Positions 23,534 to 33,332 of a DNA stretch of 45,815 nt are shown here, piece by piece. The number at the start of each line of letters is the position of its first letter. Position 1 is the stretch's first letter. The stretch comes from Gemmatimonadota bacterium (GTDB lineage: Bacteria; Gemmatimonadota; Gemmatimonadetes; Longimicrobiales; Gaopeijiaceae). The stretch is from assembly GCA_022826005.1 (NCBI GenBank), contig JAJDVT010000125.1, forward strand, positions 1 through 45,815, written 5' to 3'. The position numbers and the translations under genes are program-made. The notes under the pieces are model-generated. The model was not told the DNA's origin. It worked only from the letters and a program-made list of their open reading frames with translations, and did not search any database.

Positions 23534-24757
23534 ATGCCCGGTCCCATTGTGTCCACTATCGGTCCATCTTGGATAACGGTAATCCTGCTTTCTCCGCCCA
23601 TAGTGCAGTTGTCGGCACAGCAGGAGGTGCTCATCGACCTCCCTCCGGCGATTTGGACGCTTCAGGACCGGCAATTCTCCATGGTCAGGGGAATCAGAGA
23701 ACTTGCCGACGGGCGGGTTTTGGTGTCCGATGCTATCGAACGGTTTCTCTACGTCGTGGATCGCTCGTCCGAATCTGTACAGAGCATCGGAACTCACGGT
23801 GACGGGCCGGGTGAGTATTGGGAGCCGGGTCCTCTCTATGCGCTTGGTGGTGATTCCACGCTGCTCACCGATCCAATAACGCACCGGGCGGTGCTTGTCG
23901 TGGGTGACCGCGTGGTGGAAACTGTGGGATGGGCCTCCGAAATCCTGGTGCAACTGCGGGGAGAGGAGCTGTGGGGCGTGAGCCGCGATGGCCGAGTACT
24001 CGGCGTGGAGGGGTTTGTCTATCCTCGTGAAGTGGCTCCTCATTCATCACGTGTGCTGGCGGACTCGTTACGCATCCTTCTCTCGCGGGGGAGTGTCTTC
24101 GATACACCAGGTTCGTTCGACACAATCGCCGCACTTGGCGGCCAGGGCAAGATTGGCGTAAAGAGGGTACAAAGATCGGAGTTCGGGATGGCGGGGGGCA
24201 GCTTCTGGGTAAAGAGTCCGCTAGCGACCGAGGGGCAAGCGTGGCTCTTCCCGGATGCCTGGATCGCCGTGGCGCATCCGGACCCGTACCGGGTGGACTG
24301 GCGCACTCCAGAGGGCCAGTGGATATTCGGGGCCCCTCTGCCGTTCACCGTCGTGGGGTTGAACCGCCGCGAGAAGTGCTTTGCCATCACCGGTAACCTC
24401 CCTGACGCCGGAGCGCAGGGCGGAGGCGGATGTCGCCTGGAGCTCTACCCCGGATGGCCCGAGCACATGCCCCCTTTTGTGTGGAAACCCTGGTCGGCTA
24501 CCCCTGGGGGCATCGCGCTTCAGCCAGCACCGGGCGGTATGTTGCTGATCCAGCGAACGCCGACAGTCGACGCACCGGAGGCACGCTACGATGTGGTTGA
24601 CCGGAGTGGGGCACTGCGGGGGACCATCCGATTGAGAGGGCACCAAGCGATCGTTGGTCACGGTCACTTCGCGCTGTATGTCGTCGAGAAGGACAGCATG
24701 GACCTACTCACCCTGAGTAGTCACCCGTGGCCACCTCAGTTGGCAGAGGGTCGGTAG
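23534..24757 (+). CDS. Secreted beta-propeller-like protein (six-bladed type), function unknown
   Basis: A 407-aa protein with an N-terminal hydrophobic segment (WITVILLSPPIVQLSA) that looks like a signal peptide ending at AQQ. The body has repeating motifs of the 6-bladed beta-propeller class seen in many secreted proteins of Gemmatimonadota and Bacteroidota: REL-DGRVLVSDAIERFLYVVD, SIGTHGDGPGEYWEPG, and SGALRGTIRLRGHQAIVGHG. There are no catalytic residues I can name. It begins right after the decayed defence genes and marks the return to ordinary genome content. Confidence 0.65.
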   Translation: MPGPIVSTIGPSWITVILLSPPIVQLSAQQEVLIDLPPAIWTLQDRQFSMVRGIRELADGRVLVSDAIERFLYVVDRSSESVQSIGTHGDGPGEYWEPGPLYALGGDSTLLTDPITHRAVLVVGDRVVETVGWASEILVQLRGEELWGVSRDGRVLGVEGFVYPREVAPHSSRVLADSLRILLSRGSVFDTPGSFDTIAALGGQGKIGVKRVQRSEFGMAGGSFWVKSPLATEGQAWLFPDAWIAVAHPDPYRVDWRTPEGQWIFGAPLPFTVVGLNRREKCFAITGNLPDAGAQGGGGCRLELYPGWPEHMPPFVWKPWSATPGGIALQPAPGGMLLIQRTPTVDAPEARYDVVDRSGALRGTIRLRGHQAIVGHGHFALYVVEKDSMDLLTLSSHPWPPQLAEGR

Positions 24758-24812
24758 GGCCGCGAATCCTTCCTGACTTGACAGAAAGATCGCCCCTTCC
24801 CCCCTCTCTAGG

Positions 24813-25742
24813 CTACGCCACAAACGGATAGCTGAACAGCACCAGGTGCGACAGGTTGAGAAGGAAGTGCACCAGGATGCCGGCCTCCACGCGCCCGGTG
24901 AGCCAATAGGCTGTGCCGTAGCCGATGCCGGCGAGCGTGGCCAGCAGGACGTAGGCAATCCCGCCGGCGACGTGCGCGGCGCCAAAGGCCATGGCAGCGA
25001 GAACCAGCGCCACCAGCGCCGGTGCCGGTACCATGCCGCCCAGGAACCTGCCCAGATGCCGCTGCAGGAGGCCGCGGAAGAACGACTCCTCGGCGACGCA
25101 CGTCAACAGCAGATTGGCTGGCATCCAGACGGCGAGCATGGCCGGCAACTTCGGGTCCCAGGCTGTGTACCCGGCCGCCGTCGCCGCCACGCCTACCAGC
25201 ACCACCGTCACAATGGCAATCACCCCGGTGCTCAAGATGGCGCGTTTCCATTGCGGGCTCTCCTGCGGCTGAACGCACACCGCGTAGAGCAGGACTCCCG
25301 CGAACCCCTTGTCATAGTTCCAGTGGAGAGTGTAGCTGGCCGACGCGTCCGACACGGACACCGCGTCCAGGACGAGAACATTGTGGATCCACGGGACTTC
25401 GTGGGTGCCCAGGGCCACGGCGAGGACCACGACGATGCCCCATGCCAGGGCCCGGAGAGCCGTGGGAAGCGCGGACCGCACGGCGGCCAGGCAGGACCCC
25501 GCGAAGAGGACAAGCAGCGCGAGCCCTTCCCATTCGACGATGCCGGCGACCGCCGCGGCGGCGAGCGAGAGGACGATGAAGATTGCCGCATGCTGATGGC
25601 GATCCGTGAACATCACCAGTCCCAACGCCACCCAGAGGAACAGGTAGGGAACTGCGTCAATGTAGGTAATCGGCAACGGCAGGAAGGGCGGGGTGCCACT
25701 TGGCGAGAAAGCCACGGCTGGAATACCGGCTGAGATCAACAT
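24813..25742 (-). CDS. CPBP/CAAX-type intramembrane glutamic protease
   Basis: A 309-aa polytopic membrane protein with about eight hydrophobic helices. The C-terminal domain has the family motifs: EESFFRG (EExxxR) in LTCVAEESFFRGLLQRH, FGAAHVAGG, and HFLLNLSH. Bacterial CPBP proteins are membrane proteases, some linked to bacteriocin immunity or abortive processes. Its ATG overlaps the stop of the AbiEii toxin gene by 7 nt, so it is the third gene of that operon. Confidence 0.85.
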   Translation of the reverse strand: MLISAGIPAVAFSPSGTPPFLPLPITYIDAVPYLFLWVALGLVMFTDRHQHAAIFIVLSLAAAAVAGIVEWEGLALLVLFAGSCLAAVRSALPTALRALAWGIVVVLAVALGTHEVPWIHNVLVLDAVSVSDASASYTLHWNYDKGFAGVLLYAVCVQPQESPQWKRAILSTGVIAIVTVVLVGVAATAAGYTAWDPKLPAMLAVWMPANLLLTCVAEESFFRGLLQRHLGRFLGGMVPAPALVALVLAAMAFGAAHVAGGIAYVLLATLAGIGYGTAYWLTGRVEAGILVHFLLNLSHLVLFSYPFVA

Positions 25743-26578
25743 GGTGCTACCCGTTCAATATACTCCAGGACGCCTTCCCAAGCCTCATCGAAGTCTTTCT
25801 GCGCGCCGGGCGGGAGGAGCACCGCCAGATTCCGCTCCCAGTCGCCCTGGAATTCGTCCCTGCGCCCGGCCAGCCGGTCCGGGTCGAAGTTCGTCGTGCT
25901 CGTCCCTCTGGCCTCCAGCTTTCGGGGCAGGCCGGTCGCGACCCTGCGCCGGTCCACGTGTCCCACCAGCGAGTGGATGTCGTAGAGGTCCCTGGAAACG
26001 GCGTACATCCGCTGGCCCAGCACAGCCCGAATCTTCTCGCACATGACCTCCTCAAGCGCGTAACACGTCAACCGGACTTCACCGAGCTCGCGTGCATCGG
26101 AGAAGGGATGTGCCAGGTGCCGGCGGACCGGACAGAAGGCGCGGGATTCGTTCCGTGTGATGTCGAGGCGAAGTCCGGGTGGAGAGCCGCGCAGGGTGTG
26201 CGGGCCCCTCCAATAGACCGACATTCGGATGGTTTCACGCCCGTATTCGTCGTCGACGATTCGCAGTTTCGGGTCGCTGGCACCGAAATCGATTCCGCTG
26301 TCCTGCCGGGCTGCCGTGAAGGCCTCCGTGACGGCTCCTTCGAGTTCCTCGTACCCAAACCACCCCACAGCAGTGAAATCCAGGTCCTCGGAGAACCGAT
26401 AGTCGGGAAAAAAGCACTTGCGCAGGCATGTTCCACCCTTGAAGACCAGACGCTCGCCCAGGTGCGGACTGTGGGCGATCGCACGAAGGGCCCACCCCAG
26501 CACATAGTCCGCTTCGACGACGCGGGGCTCAACGCCCGCGACCCGTGCCAGACGGCGGACCTCGGCGTCGCGAATCAT
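25736..26578 (-). CDS. AbiEii-type nucleotidyltransferase toxin (intact)
   Basis: A 280-aa protein; ATG 26578 is chosen because it overlaps the antitoxin stop as ATGA, discarding an upstream extension inside that gene. The nucleotidyltransferase motif is complete: FKGGTCLRKC (GGT at 48-50) and FSEDLDFT with D65 and D67. A later block, TCYALEEVMCEKIRAVLGQR and SRDLYDIHSLV, is typical of the family. Type IV toxins of this kind transfer nucleotides to RNA or protein targets and stop growth on infection. It belongs to a different branch from the broken toxin at 22787. Confidence 0.87.
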   Translation of the reverse strand: MIRDAEVRRLARVAGVEPRVVEADYVLGWALRAIAHSPHLGERLVFKGGTCLRKCFFPDYRFSEDLDFTAVGWFGYEELEGAVTEAFTAARQDSGIDFGASDPKLRIVDDEYGRETIRMSVYWRGPHTLRGSPPGLRLDITRNESRAFCPVRRHLAHPFSDARELGEVRLTCYALEEVMCEKIRAVLGQRMYAVSRDLYDIHSLVGHVDRRRVATGLPRKLEARGTSTTNFDPDRLAGRRDEFQGDWERNLAVLLPPGAQKDFDEAWEGVLEYIERVAPC

Positions 26579-27399
26579 CGTGGGTGCCGCAACCCTGCCA
26601 CCGGCAGATTCACCCGGATCCGCCACCGGGTGAAAATCCTGCGCGAACGTGTTGGGAGGGACGGATCGAGGTCGCTGATTCCCGCCGTGAGCAGCTTCAG
26701 CCACTCGTCGATCGCTTGCGGTTCCGGAGGATGGGCCAGTGCCAGATGTTCGACGAGGAACCCCAGTCGCTTCACCACGGCACCCGAACCGAACCGCTGC
26801 AGGTACGACGTCAATCGCTCCCAGTCGAAGTCGCCGTCTCCAGCGAGGAGCGCGCCGCCGACTTCCGGCACGCCGCCGCTCAAGCCGGGCCGGTCGAGGC
26901 AGTCGATGATCGTCTTCTCCCGGTTCGTGACCTCCACCTGCGATTCACCGCTACGATACGTGTGGCCTCCAAAAAACCTGCCGGGCTTGACCCGCACGAA
27001 GCGGAACCGCATGCCGAGGACCGTCGGAGACCGATTCTCCCGCCGCGCGGTGGTCTGCACGTACGTGACGCGGGGGATCTGCTCCGAGAGGTTCCAGTAG
27101 TGGAGCGCGGACCAATAGGAAACCATGCCGGGACTCGCCAGATGCCGCGCGATGACGTGAGGGTCCTCGGTCCAGGTGCGCCCGGGACCGGCTTCGAGGG
27201 GGACGATCAGATACTTCCCCCGCTCAATCCGCTCCAGCCAGCCCTTGGCCACCAGCCGATCCAGGGTGCCCCTCGGCGACGTGTCCGCCCCATGAGCGTC
27301 GTACGCGTCCCCGGTGTCGAAGATCTGCTTTCCCCGCTCCGCAAGTCTGGTGAGCAGGGACGCCTCGGCATTGCTGAGACTGATTATAGAATGATGCAT
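26575..27399 (-). CDS. AbiEi-type type IV antitoxin with winged helix
   Basis: A 274-aa protein with an N-terminal winged-helix region (GTLDRLVAKGWLERIERGKYLI, residues about 44-65), a central antitoxin domain (MVSYWSALHYWNLSEQIP, VTNREKTIIDCLDRP) and a C-terminal domain ending RVNLPVAGLRHPR. It opens the operon antitoxin-toxin-CPBP and should autorepress the promoter in the AT-rich 27400-27460 stretch. No truncation is seen. Confidence 0.87.
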   Translation of the reverse strand: MHHSIISLSNAEASLLTRLAERGKQIFDTGDAYDAHGADTSPRGTLDRLVAKGWLERIERGKYLIVPLEAGPGRTWTEDPHVIARHLASPGMVSYWSALHYWNLSEQIPRVTYVQTTARRENRSPTVLGMRFRFVRVKPGRFFGGHTYRSGESQVEVTNREKTIIDCLDRPGLSGGVPEVGGALLAGDGDFDWERLTSYLQRFGSGAVVKRLGFLVEHLALAHPPEPQAIDEWLKLLTAGISDLDPSLPTRSRRIFTRWRIRVNLPVAGLRHPR

Positions 27400-27575
27400 G
27401 ATTATGGTTTATCCGCATGGATATCACGTATTGAAATATAATTTCGGGCCACCGGAGGTCAAGCGGGCAAGCGCAGGCTCTGCGTTCATCACCGACCGGG
27501 ACCATTGCCCGCCCGCCCCGCCGACCGCATCCTGAACCTGTCGACTCATACGCCCAACCCGGCTGGAGCACTGTC

Positions 27576-29768
27576 ATGTACCGTCGAATCCGCCCCGCCA
27601 CCCTGGCCCGCCCCGCCACCCTGGCCCTCCTCCCCCTCGTCGCCCTCCTCGCCCTCACCGCGCCGGTCGCTCAAGCCCAGCGCTTCTCGATCGAGGACAT
27701 CCTCAGTCCGGGGTACCCGATCGGGCTCGTGGCCGCGAAGGCCGCCGACCGGATCGCGTGGATCGAGAACGAGGAGGGGCGGCGCAACGTCTATACCGCC
27801 GCCGCGCCCGACTTCGAGCCGGTGCGGCTGACCCGGTTCGAGGACGACGACGGGCACGACCTGTCCACGCTCAGGATCTCGGACGACGGCTCGGTTCTGG
27901 TGTTCCTGCGCGGACACAACGCCAACCGGGACGGGTGGATCGCGAACCCGGCCAGCGACCCGCGCGGGATGGAACGCGCGGCCTGGGCGGTCAGCACCGC
28001 GGGCGGCGAACCCTGGCGCGTCGCGGAGGCGTGGAATGTCGCGCTCTCGCCCGACGGGAAGTGGATCGCGTATACCAGCGGCGGGAACATCTACCGGGCG
28101 CCGGTCAACCCTGGGGTGGTCAACCCCGGCGGTGTGGTGAGCGGTGGCCTGGTCGTCGTCGGCCAGCGGCAGCCGCTCTTCAGCGTCTTCGGCAGCCAGG
28201 GCAGCCCGGTGTGGTCCCCGGATTCCCGCAAGATCGCCTTCGTGAGCAACCGGGGCGATCACAGCTTCATCGGCATCTACGACACGGACAGCCCCGGAAT
28301 CACCTACCTGGCGCCGTCCGTAGACCGCGACACCAGCCCGACGTGGTCGCCCGACGGGACGAGGATCGCCTTCATCCGCAGGCCGGGGCTGCCCTTCGGG
28401 GCGAGCGCGGACCGCGGTGACGCCCGCCCGGAGGACCTCCCCGACGGGATGACCCGGGCGCGCTTCGCGGGCGGGCACGACTTCTCGATCCGGGTGGCCG
28501 ACGCGGAGACGGGCGAGGCGATGGAGGTATGGCACAACAGGCCGGACGACGAGTTCTTCAACGAGGCGCGCCAGGTGATCTGGGCCGGAGACCACATCAT
28601 CTTCCAGGCCGAGCCCACCGGATGGCGCCTCTACTACGCGGTCGCGGCGGCCGGCGGCACCGGCGAGCCGATCGAACTCACTCCCGGGGACGGCCTCGTC
28701 GAGCAGATCTCGCTCTCGGCCGACGGCCGCACCCTCTTCTACGCCACGAACGCCGGCGACATCGACCGGCGCCACCTCTGGCGCGTCCCCACCTCGGGCG
28801 GCACGGCCCGCCAGCTCACCCGGGGCGACGGCATCGAGACCTACCCCGCGGCCCTCGCCAGCGGCGATCACGTCGCCACCCTGAGCGCGAGCGCCAGCCA
28901 GCCGCTGACCGTGGCGGTCGTCCCGGCGAACGGCGGCACGGCCCGCTACATCCGGGAGCTGCCCTCCCGCTACCCCCTCGACCTGCACGTCACCCCCGAG
29001 GCGGTCACACTCAACGCCGAGGACGGGTACGAGTTCTACAACCAGCTGTTCATGCCCCCCGACATGCGGCCCGGCGAGCAGCGGCCGGCGCTCATCTTCA
29101 TCCACGGCGGCTCACGGCGGCAGATGCTGCTCGGCTACCACTACCGGCACTTCTACCACATGGCCTACGCGATCAACCAGTACTTCGCGAACAAGGGGTA
29201 CGTGGTGCTGAGCGTGAACTACCGCAGCGGGATCGGGTACGGGCGCGAGTTCCGCAACGCCCCGGGCCGCGGCGGGCGCGGCAACACCGAGTACCGCGAC
29301 ATCAAGGCCGCCGGGGAGTACCTGCGCGACCGCGCCGACGTCGATCCCGACCGGATCGGCCTGTGGGGGCTGTCCTACGGGGGCGTGCTGACGGCGCAGG
29401 GCCTCGCGCGCGACTCGGATCTCTTCGCGGCCGGCGTGGACATCGCGGGCGTCCACCTGTGGGGCAACTCGATCGACCCCGAGTCGGTCTCGTACCAGTC
29501 GTCAGCGATCTCGGAGGTGGAGAACTGGACTTCGCCGGTGCTGCTGATCCACGGGGACGACGACCGCAACGTGGCGTTCTCTCAGACGGTGGGACTCGTG
29601 CAGTTGCTGCGGGCGCAGGGCGTGCCGCACGAGCTGATCGTCTTCCCGGACGACGTGCACTCGTTCCTGATCCACGAGCGGTGGCTGATCTCGTTCAACG
29701 CAACGGACCGGTTCTTCGACCGGCACCTGCGGGCCGGAGAGAGCGTTACGACGGGCGGAAGGCGGTAG
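27576..29768 (+). CDS. Secreted S9-family (prolyl oligopeptidase/DPP-IV type) peptidase
   Basis: A 730-aa protein with a signal peptide (hydrophobic run ending APVAQA-Q). Residues about 40-440 are a TolB/DPP-IV-like beta-propeller with repeated SPDGxxIAY/F-type strands (WSPDSRKIAFVSN, WSPDGTRIAFIRR). The C-terminal alpha/beta hydrolase has the catalytic triad Ser600 (GLSYGG), Asp663 (HGDDDRNV) and His695 (DDVHSF). It should cleave short proline-containing peptides outside the cytoplasm, in line with a proteinaceous-matter diet. It is convergent with the BIG2 lipoprotein gene, with 32 nt between. Confidence 0.93.
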   Translation: MYRRIRPATLARPATLALLPLVALLALTAPVAQAQRFSIEDILSPGYPIGLVAAKAADRIAWIENEEGRRNVYTAAAPDFEPVRLTRFEDDDGHDLSTLRISDDGSVLVFLRGHNANRDGWIANPASDPRGMERAAWAVSTAGGEPWRVAEAWNVALSPDGKWIAYTSGGNIYRAPVNPGVVNPGGVVSGGLVVVGQRQPLFSVFGSQGSPVWSPDSRKIAFVSNRGDHSFIGIYDTDSPGITYLAPSVDRDTSPTWSPDGTRIAFIRRPGLPFGASADRGDARPEDLPDGMTRARFAGGHDFSIRVADAETGEAMEVWHNRPDDEFFNEARQVIWAGDHIIFQAEPTGWRLYYAVAAAGGTGEPIELTPGDGLVEQISLSADGRTLFYATNAGDIDRRHLWRVPTSGGTARQLTRGDGIETYPAALASGDHVATLSASASQPLTVAVVPANGGTARYIRELPSRYPLDLHVTPEAVTLNAEDGYEFYNQLFMPPDMRPGEQRPALIFIHGGSRRQMLLGYHYRHFYHMAYAINQYFANKGYVVLSVNYRSGIGYGREFRNAPGRGGRGNTEYRDIKAAGEYLRDRADVDPDRIGLWGLSYGGVLTAQGLARDSDLFAAGVDIAGVHLWGNSIDPESVSYQSSAISEVENWTSPVLLIHGDDDRNVAFSQTVGLVQLLRAQGVPHELIVFPDDVHSFLIHERWLISFNATDRFFDRHLRAGESVTTGGRR

Positions 29769-29800
29769 CCGCCGCCGCGGGCGGACGGCGTGGCTCAGGC

Positions 29801-31207
29801 TCAGGGTCGCCGGCGTGGCAGCGCCCCGGTCGCCGCCGCCCGCACGGTAATCGTCGCGATTCCGACGTAGCCGGCCCCCGCCCGGGTCGCCGTCACCCGA
29901 ATGTGACCCGTGCCCACCCCTCGCGCGGTGACCAGCCCGTTGCTGTCGACCGTGACCACGGTGGGGTGCGGTGCCGACCATATGTAGTCGGTGTCCTCGA
30001 CTTCGTGGCCGTTCCTGTCGACGGCCAACGCAGTGAGGCGCACGGTTTCGCCGACGTCCAGAGTGTCGACCGCCGGGGTCACCCGCACCTCCGACGCGAG
30101 TTGGGTCACCACCACCCCCGCCGCGGCGCTCAGTGCCCCGCTGACCGCGAGGATGTCCGTGCCGCCGGTGCGCACCGCGGTGACCAGCCCGTTGCTGTCG
30201 ACCGTCGCGACAGCCTCGTTCTCCGAGCTCCAGGTGAAGCTGAAGCTGCCCATGGGGTGACCGTTGGCGTCCCGGCCCGCCGCCACCAGCCGCACTGTGT
30301 CGCCGAGGGCGAAGAAGGTTGTGTTGGCAGGGACGATTCCTACTCCGACAAGTACCTGCGAGACCGTGATCTCGGCCGCGCCGGAGGCGGCTCCGACCGT
30401 TGCAGCGATGGTCGCGCTGCCGTTTCCGATCGCGGTCACCAGCCCGGTGGAATCCACCGCGGCGACGGCCTGGTCGGTCGAGCTCCACTGCACCTCGGCG
30501 TCCACGACGGCGTTGTCGTTCGCGTCGAAAGCCTCGGCGGTCACCCGCACGGTGTCGCCGAGAGCCGGAAAGGTCCTGGCCGACGGCGATACGTCGATTC
30601 GCGCGGCTCGCTGGGCGACGGTCACGGCGGCGGTCGCGGTCGAGCCTCCGCCCCGCGCGGTGATGTCGGCGCTGCCGTTCCCGACCGCGGTCACCAGCCC
30701 GTTCCCATCCACGGTTGCGACGGATTCGTCCGCCGAACTCCAGTCGACGCTCACGCCCGGGATCAGGTTGTTGTTGGCGTCGAGCGGCCTGGCGTTGAGC
30801 TGCAGGGTCTCGCCGAAGGATACGAGCGTGCCGGCAGACGGCGATACTTCGAAGAGGACGAGAACCTGGGTGACCCTGACCCCCGTGCCTCCGCTGGCAT
30901 TCCCCGAGGTGGCGGTTATTGCTGCGCTGCCGTTCCCGACGGCCGTGACCAGTCCGCCGGCACTCACGGTGGCCACGGAGTGGTCGTTGCTGGCCCAGGT
31001 CACGGGCGCACCGGCGATCGCCTGGCCATTCCGGTCGAGCACGGAGGCGGTCAACTGCTGTGTTTCGCCGATCGCCGACAGCTCCACCGACTGGGGAGAG
31101 ATCCTGATGCTCACGGCGGCCGGTGGCTCCGTTCCGCCGTCGCAGGCGGCTATCAGTGCCAGGAAGATCAGGGCGGATCCGCCCCGAAAACGGTCGGGAA
31201 TACGCAT
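29801..31207 (-). CDS. BIG2 (bacterial Ig-like) repeat lipoprotein
   Basis: A 468-aa protein with a lipoprotein signal and lipid-attachment Cys22 in LIAACDGG. The mature part is five tandem Ig-like BIG2 domains of about 85 residues, each with a W-x-S core (VTWASND, VDWSSAD, VQWSSTD, FTWSSEN, YIWSAPH) followed by VATVxxxGLVTAVGNG-type closing strands. There are no enzymatic residues. It is likely a cell-surface or outer-membrane-anchored adhesive or structural protein. The high internal similarity suggests expansion by repeat duplication. Confidence 0.9.
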   Translation of the reverse strand: MRIPDRFRGGSALIFLALIAACDGGTEPPAAVSIRISPQSVELSAIGETQQLTASVLDRNGQAIAGAPVTWASNDHSVATVSAGGLVTAVGNGSAAITATSGNASGGTGVRVTQVLVLFEVSPSAGTLVSFGETLQLNARPLDANNNLIPGVSVDWSSADESVATVDGNGLVTAVGNGSADITARGGGSTATAAVTVAQRAARIDVSPSARTFPALGDTVRVTAEAFDANDNAVVDAEVQWSSTDQAVAAVDSTGLVTAIGNGSATIAATVGAASGAAEITVSQVLVGVGIVPANTTFFALGDTVRLVAAGRDANGHPMGSFSFTWSSENEAVATVDSNGLVTAVRTGGTDILAVSGALSAAAGVVVTQLASEVRVTPAVDTLDVGETVRLTALAVDRNGHEVEDTDYIWSAPHPTVVTVDSNGLVTARGVGTGHIRVTATRAGAGYVGIATITVRAAATGALPRRRP

Positions 31208-31310
31208 GCCATCCCTCTTGGGAACGAGTCTTCGTTGGCGGGACGCTCTTCGCGCCCCGCGGGGCGGGTGGCGCCCCTAGAACGATAACCCCGGAGCCCG
31301 GCAGGTGTGG

Positions 31311-32384
31311 TCAGTGTCTGGGCTGCCGGTTCCCCCCGCCCCCCAGCCGCCCCAGCACGGCGGTGTCCTCAAGCGACCGGTTCCGCCCCGCAAGATCCCG
31401 CGGCCGCTCCCCGTTGCCGTCCACGGCCTCCACATCGGCCCCCGCCTCCAGCAAGGCCTCGACCACCTCCGCCCCCCGGAACAGGCTGGCCTGGTGGAGC
31501 GGCGTGCGACCGAGATCGTTTCGCGCCTCGATCTCCGCCCCTGCGCCGACGAGCGCGGCCACCGTGGCCCCGTCCCCGGCCAGATGCAGCGCGGACAGCC
31601 CGCTCGCGGTGCCGCCGCCGGGGTCGACTCCCGCTGCCAGCAGTTGCGAGATGATCTCTGCGACCGACATCGGCGCCGCGAAGTGGAGCGCGTTCCAGCC
31701 GTGCGCTTCGGTGGCCTTCGGATCCGCGCCTGCCCCCAGCACCACCGACACCGCTCCCGGATTGGCCATCAGCACGGCCCGGTGAAGCGGCGTCAGGCCA
31801 TCGCCCGCGTCCGCATCGAGGAGCACGGACAAGGCGTCGTGCGCACCGAAGAAAGCGGCGTTGTGCAGTGGCGTCCACCCATCGTTGGAGAGCGCTTCCG
31901 GGTTGGCGCCGGCGTCGAGCAGGAGCTGGATTACCCGCGCATGATCCCGGGTGCTCGCGAGATGCAGCGGCGCATAGCCCTGGTTGTTCGGGGCATTCGG
32001 ATCGGCGCCCGCGCCCAGAAGGTGGGCCGTCACCACCGGGTTCTCGTTCCACGCGCCCAGATACAGGGCGGTATTGCCTTCGTTGTCCCTGGCGTTCGGA
32101 CTGGCGCCGGCCTCCAGCAGGAGGGCGATGATCGTCGGGTTCCCGGTCTCGAGTGCGGCGTCGTGCAGGATCGAGCGGCCGTTTGCCGTGGCCGGCCAGG
32201 CGTTCAACCCGGACCGGGCCAGGCAGCTTCGGAAGAGCTGGATGTTGTTCCACTCCCCCCAGGCGGCGGCGCATTCCTGCGCGGGGGCGGGGGTACGCGG
32301 TGTTGCAGGCGCGCCGGCACATGCGCAAAGCAGGGCGGCGAGCAAGGTCGCGGCCAGCACGGCCGGCACCCGGGGAGGCGTCAT
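31311..32384 (-). CDS. Ankyrin-repeat lipoprotein
   Basis: A 357-aa protein with start ATG 32384, which overlaps the upstream stop as ATGA and opens directly on a signal sequence ending in the lipobox LCAC (Cys22). The rest is roughly nine ankyrin repeats, with motifs such as GNTALYLGAWNENPVVTAHL, GYAPLHLASTRDHARVIQLL, GWTPLHNAAFFGAHDALSVL and GRTPLHQASLFRGAEVVEAL. It should act as a periplasmic or surface protein-binding scaffold. It is co-transcribed with the helix-turn-helix regulator upstream. Confidence 0.9.
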   Translation of the reverse strand: MTPPRVPAVLAATLLAALLCACAGAPATPRTPAPAQECAAAWGEWNNIQLFRSCLARSGLNAWPATANGRSILHDAALETGNPTIIALLLEAGASPNARDNEGNTALYLGAWNENPVVTAHLLGAGADPNAPNNQGYAPLHLASTRDHARVIQLLLDAGANPEALSNDGWTPLHNAAFFGAHDALSVLLDADAGDGLTPLHRAVLMANPGAVSVVLGAGADPKATEAHGWNALHFAAPMSVAEIISQLLAAGVDPGGGTASGLSALHLAGDGATVAALVGAGAEIEARNDLGRTPLHQASLFRGAEVVEALLEAGADVEAVDGNGERPRDLAGRNRSLEDTAVLGRLGGGGNRQPRH

Positions 32385-33178
32385 CCACGTTCTCCGTTTT
32401 CCGCCATGGAAACCCTCTGCACCCACTCGTCGAACCTGCGCATGAGCAGGTCCGGATCGCGGGCTGCCGTCGCCAGGGTACATCCGGCCAGCCCGGAGCT
32501 GTACCGCTCGAGCGTCCTTCGCCTGACCCCGGCTTCATCGGCGATGGCGCTCCACTTGGAATCGGCGCGTTTGCGTACTGCCCAGAACAGAAGGGACCAG
32601 CTTATTAGCGGTTTGGGCGAGCAACGCAAGGGTACCTGTTCCCTCCAGTAGCGGCGCAGCGTATCGGAGGGCACTCCGACGTTCTCCGCGAGTTGCGAGA
32701 CCGAACTGGTCGGCGGGCCGGCACGCGCGACGGCGGAGAGGCCACAGATCCGCTCTATCGCCCTCGCCAGCGACGGGTGCAGCGAACCATCGCCGAGCAG
32801 CCGCCGGCCGAGGAGTACCAGCGGCCGCCGGTGCCATGGCTCGATCCTTCGCAGCACTTCCGGCAAGCGGGACTCGGTCTCTCCCTTCCACACGACGTCC
32901 AACCGGCCGGACTCGATCACGCGGAGCCTCCGCAGGCGACCGAGGGACAGCGGCGCCACTACCACGAAGGAGGGCCCCGACAGACCCTGGCCCATCACCG
33001 TCTGGAGCCATGTGACATCCGCGTCCGTACATCTCTCCAACCCCGCGATCCCAACGCTCGCGGTACCGAGAAGAGTCCGGAATTCGGTGCGCGATTCGGT
33101 GGACCGCACCCTCGCGTCCGCGAGAAGCCTCTCGACACGGTCGCGTGTGTCGCGCGCCTCATAGTAGAACACGATCAT
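32381..33178 (-). CDS. Helix-turn-helix regulator (AraC-like C-terminal domain)
   Basis: A 265-aa protein started at ATG 33178; the upstream frame lacks conserved character. The N-terminal 150 residues resemble a sensor or receiver-like fold without clear phosphorylation residues (LLGTASVGIAGLERCTDADVT). The C-terminal region holds two helix-turn-helix segments: SVSQLAENVGVPSDTLRRYW and WSAIADEAGVRRRTLERY, the arrangement of AraC-type DNA-binding domains. Because it overlaps the ankyrin gene, it probably controls that gene and itself. The family is frequent in Gemmatimonadota but I know of no characterised member. Confidence 0.6.
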   Translation of the reverse strand: MIVFYYEARDTRDRVERLLADARVRSTESRTEFRTLLGTASVGIAGLERCTDADVTWLQTVMGQGLSGPSFVVVAPLSLGRLRRLRVIESGRLDVVWKGETESRLPEVLRRIEPWHRRPLVLLGRRLLGDGSLHPSLARAIERICGLSAVARAGPPTSSVSQLAENVGVPSDTLRRYWREQVPLRCSPKPLISWSLLFWAVRKRADSKWSAIADEAGVRRRTLERYSSGLAGCTLATAARDPDLLMRRFDEWVQRVSMAENGERG

Positions 33179-33332
33179 GAACGCACAAATAGGATGATGT
33201 CGAATGTATGCGCAAGAGCCTTGGTGGCCGGGTTTGTCCTTCCGAAGCACCCCGTTCGCGAACTTTCCTGCGCGCACATTGCGTTCAAGCGTCGTTTTTG
33301 TCGCACATAGTGATGTATCTGGCGTACTTGGT

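Noticed and set aside
28529-31288. 919-aa open frame on the plus strand across the S9 and BIG2 genes
   Set aside because: It spans two real genes on opposite strands in shifted frames and shows no domain of its own.
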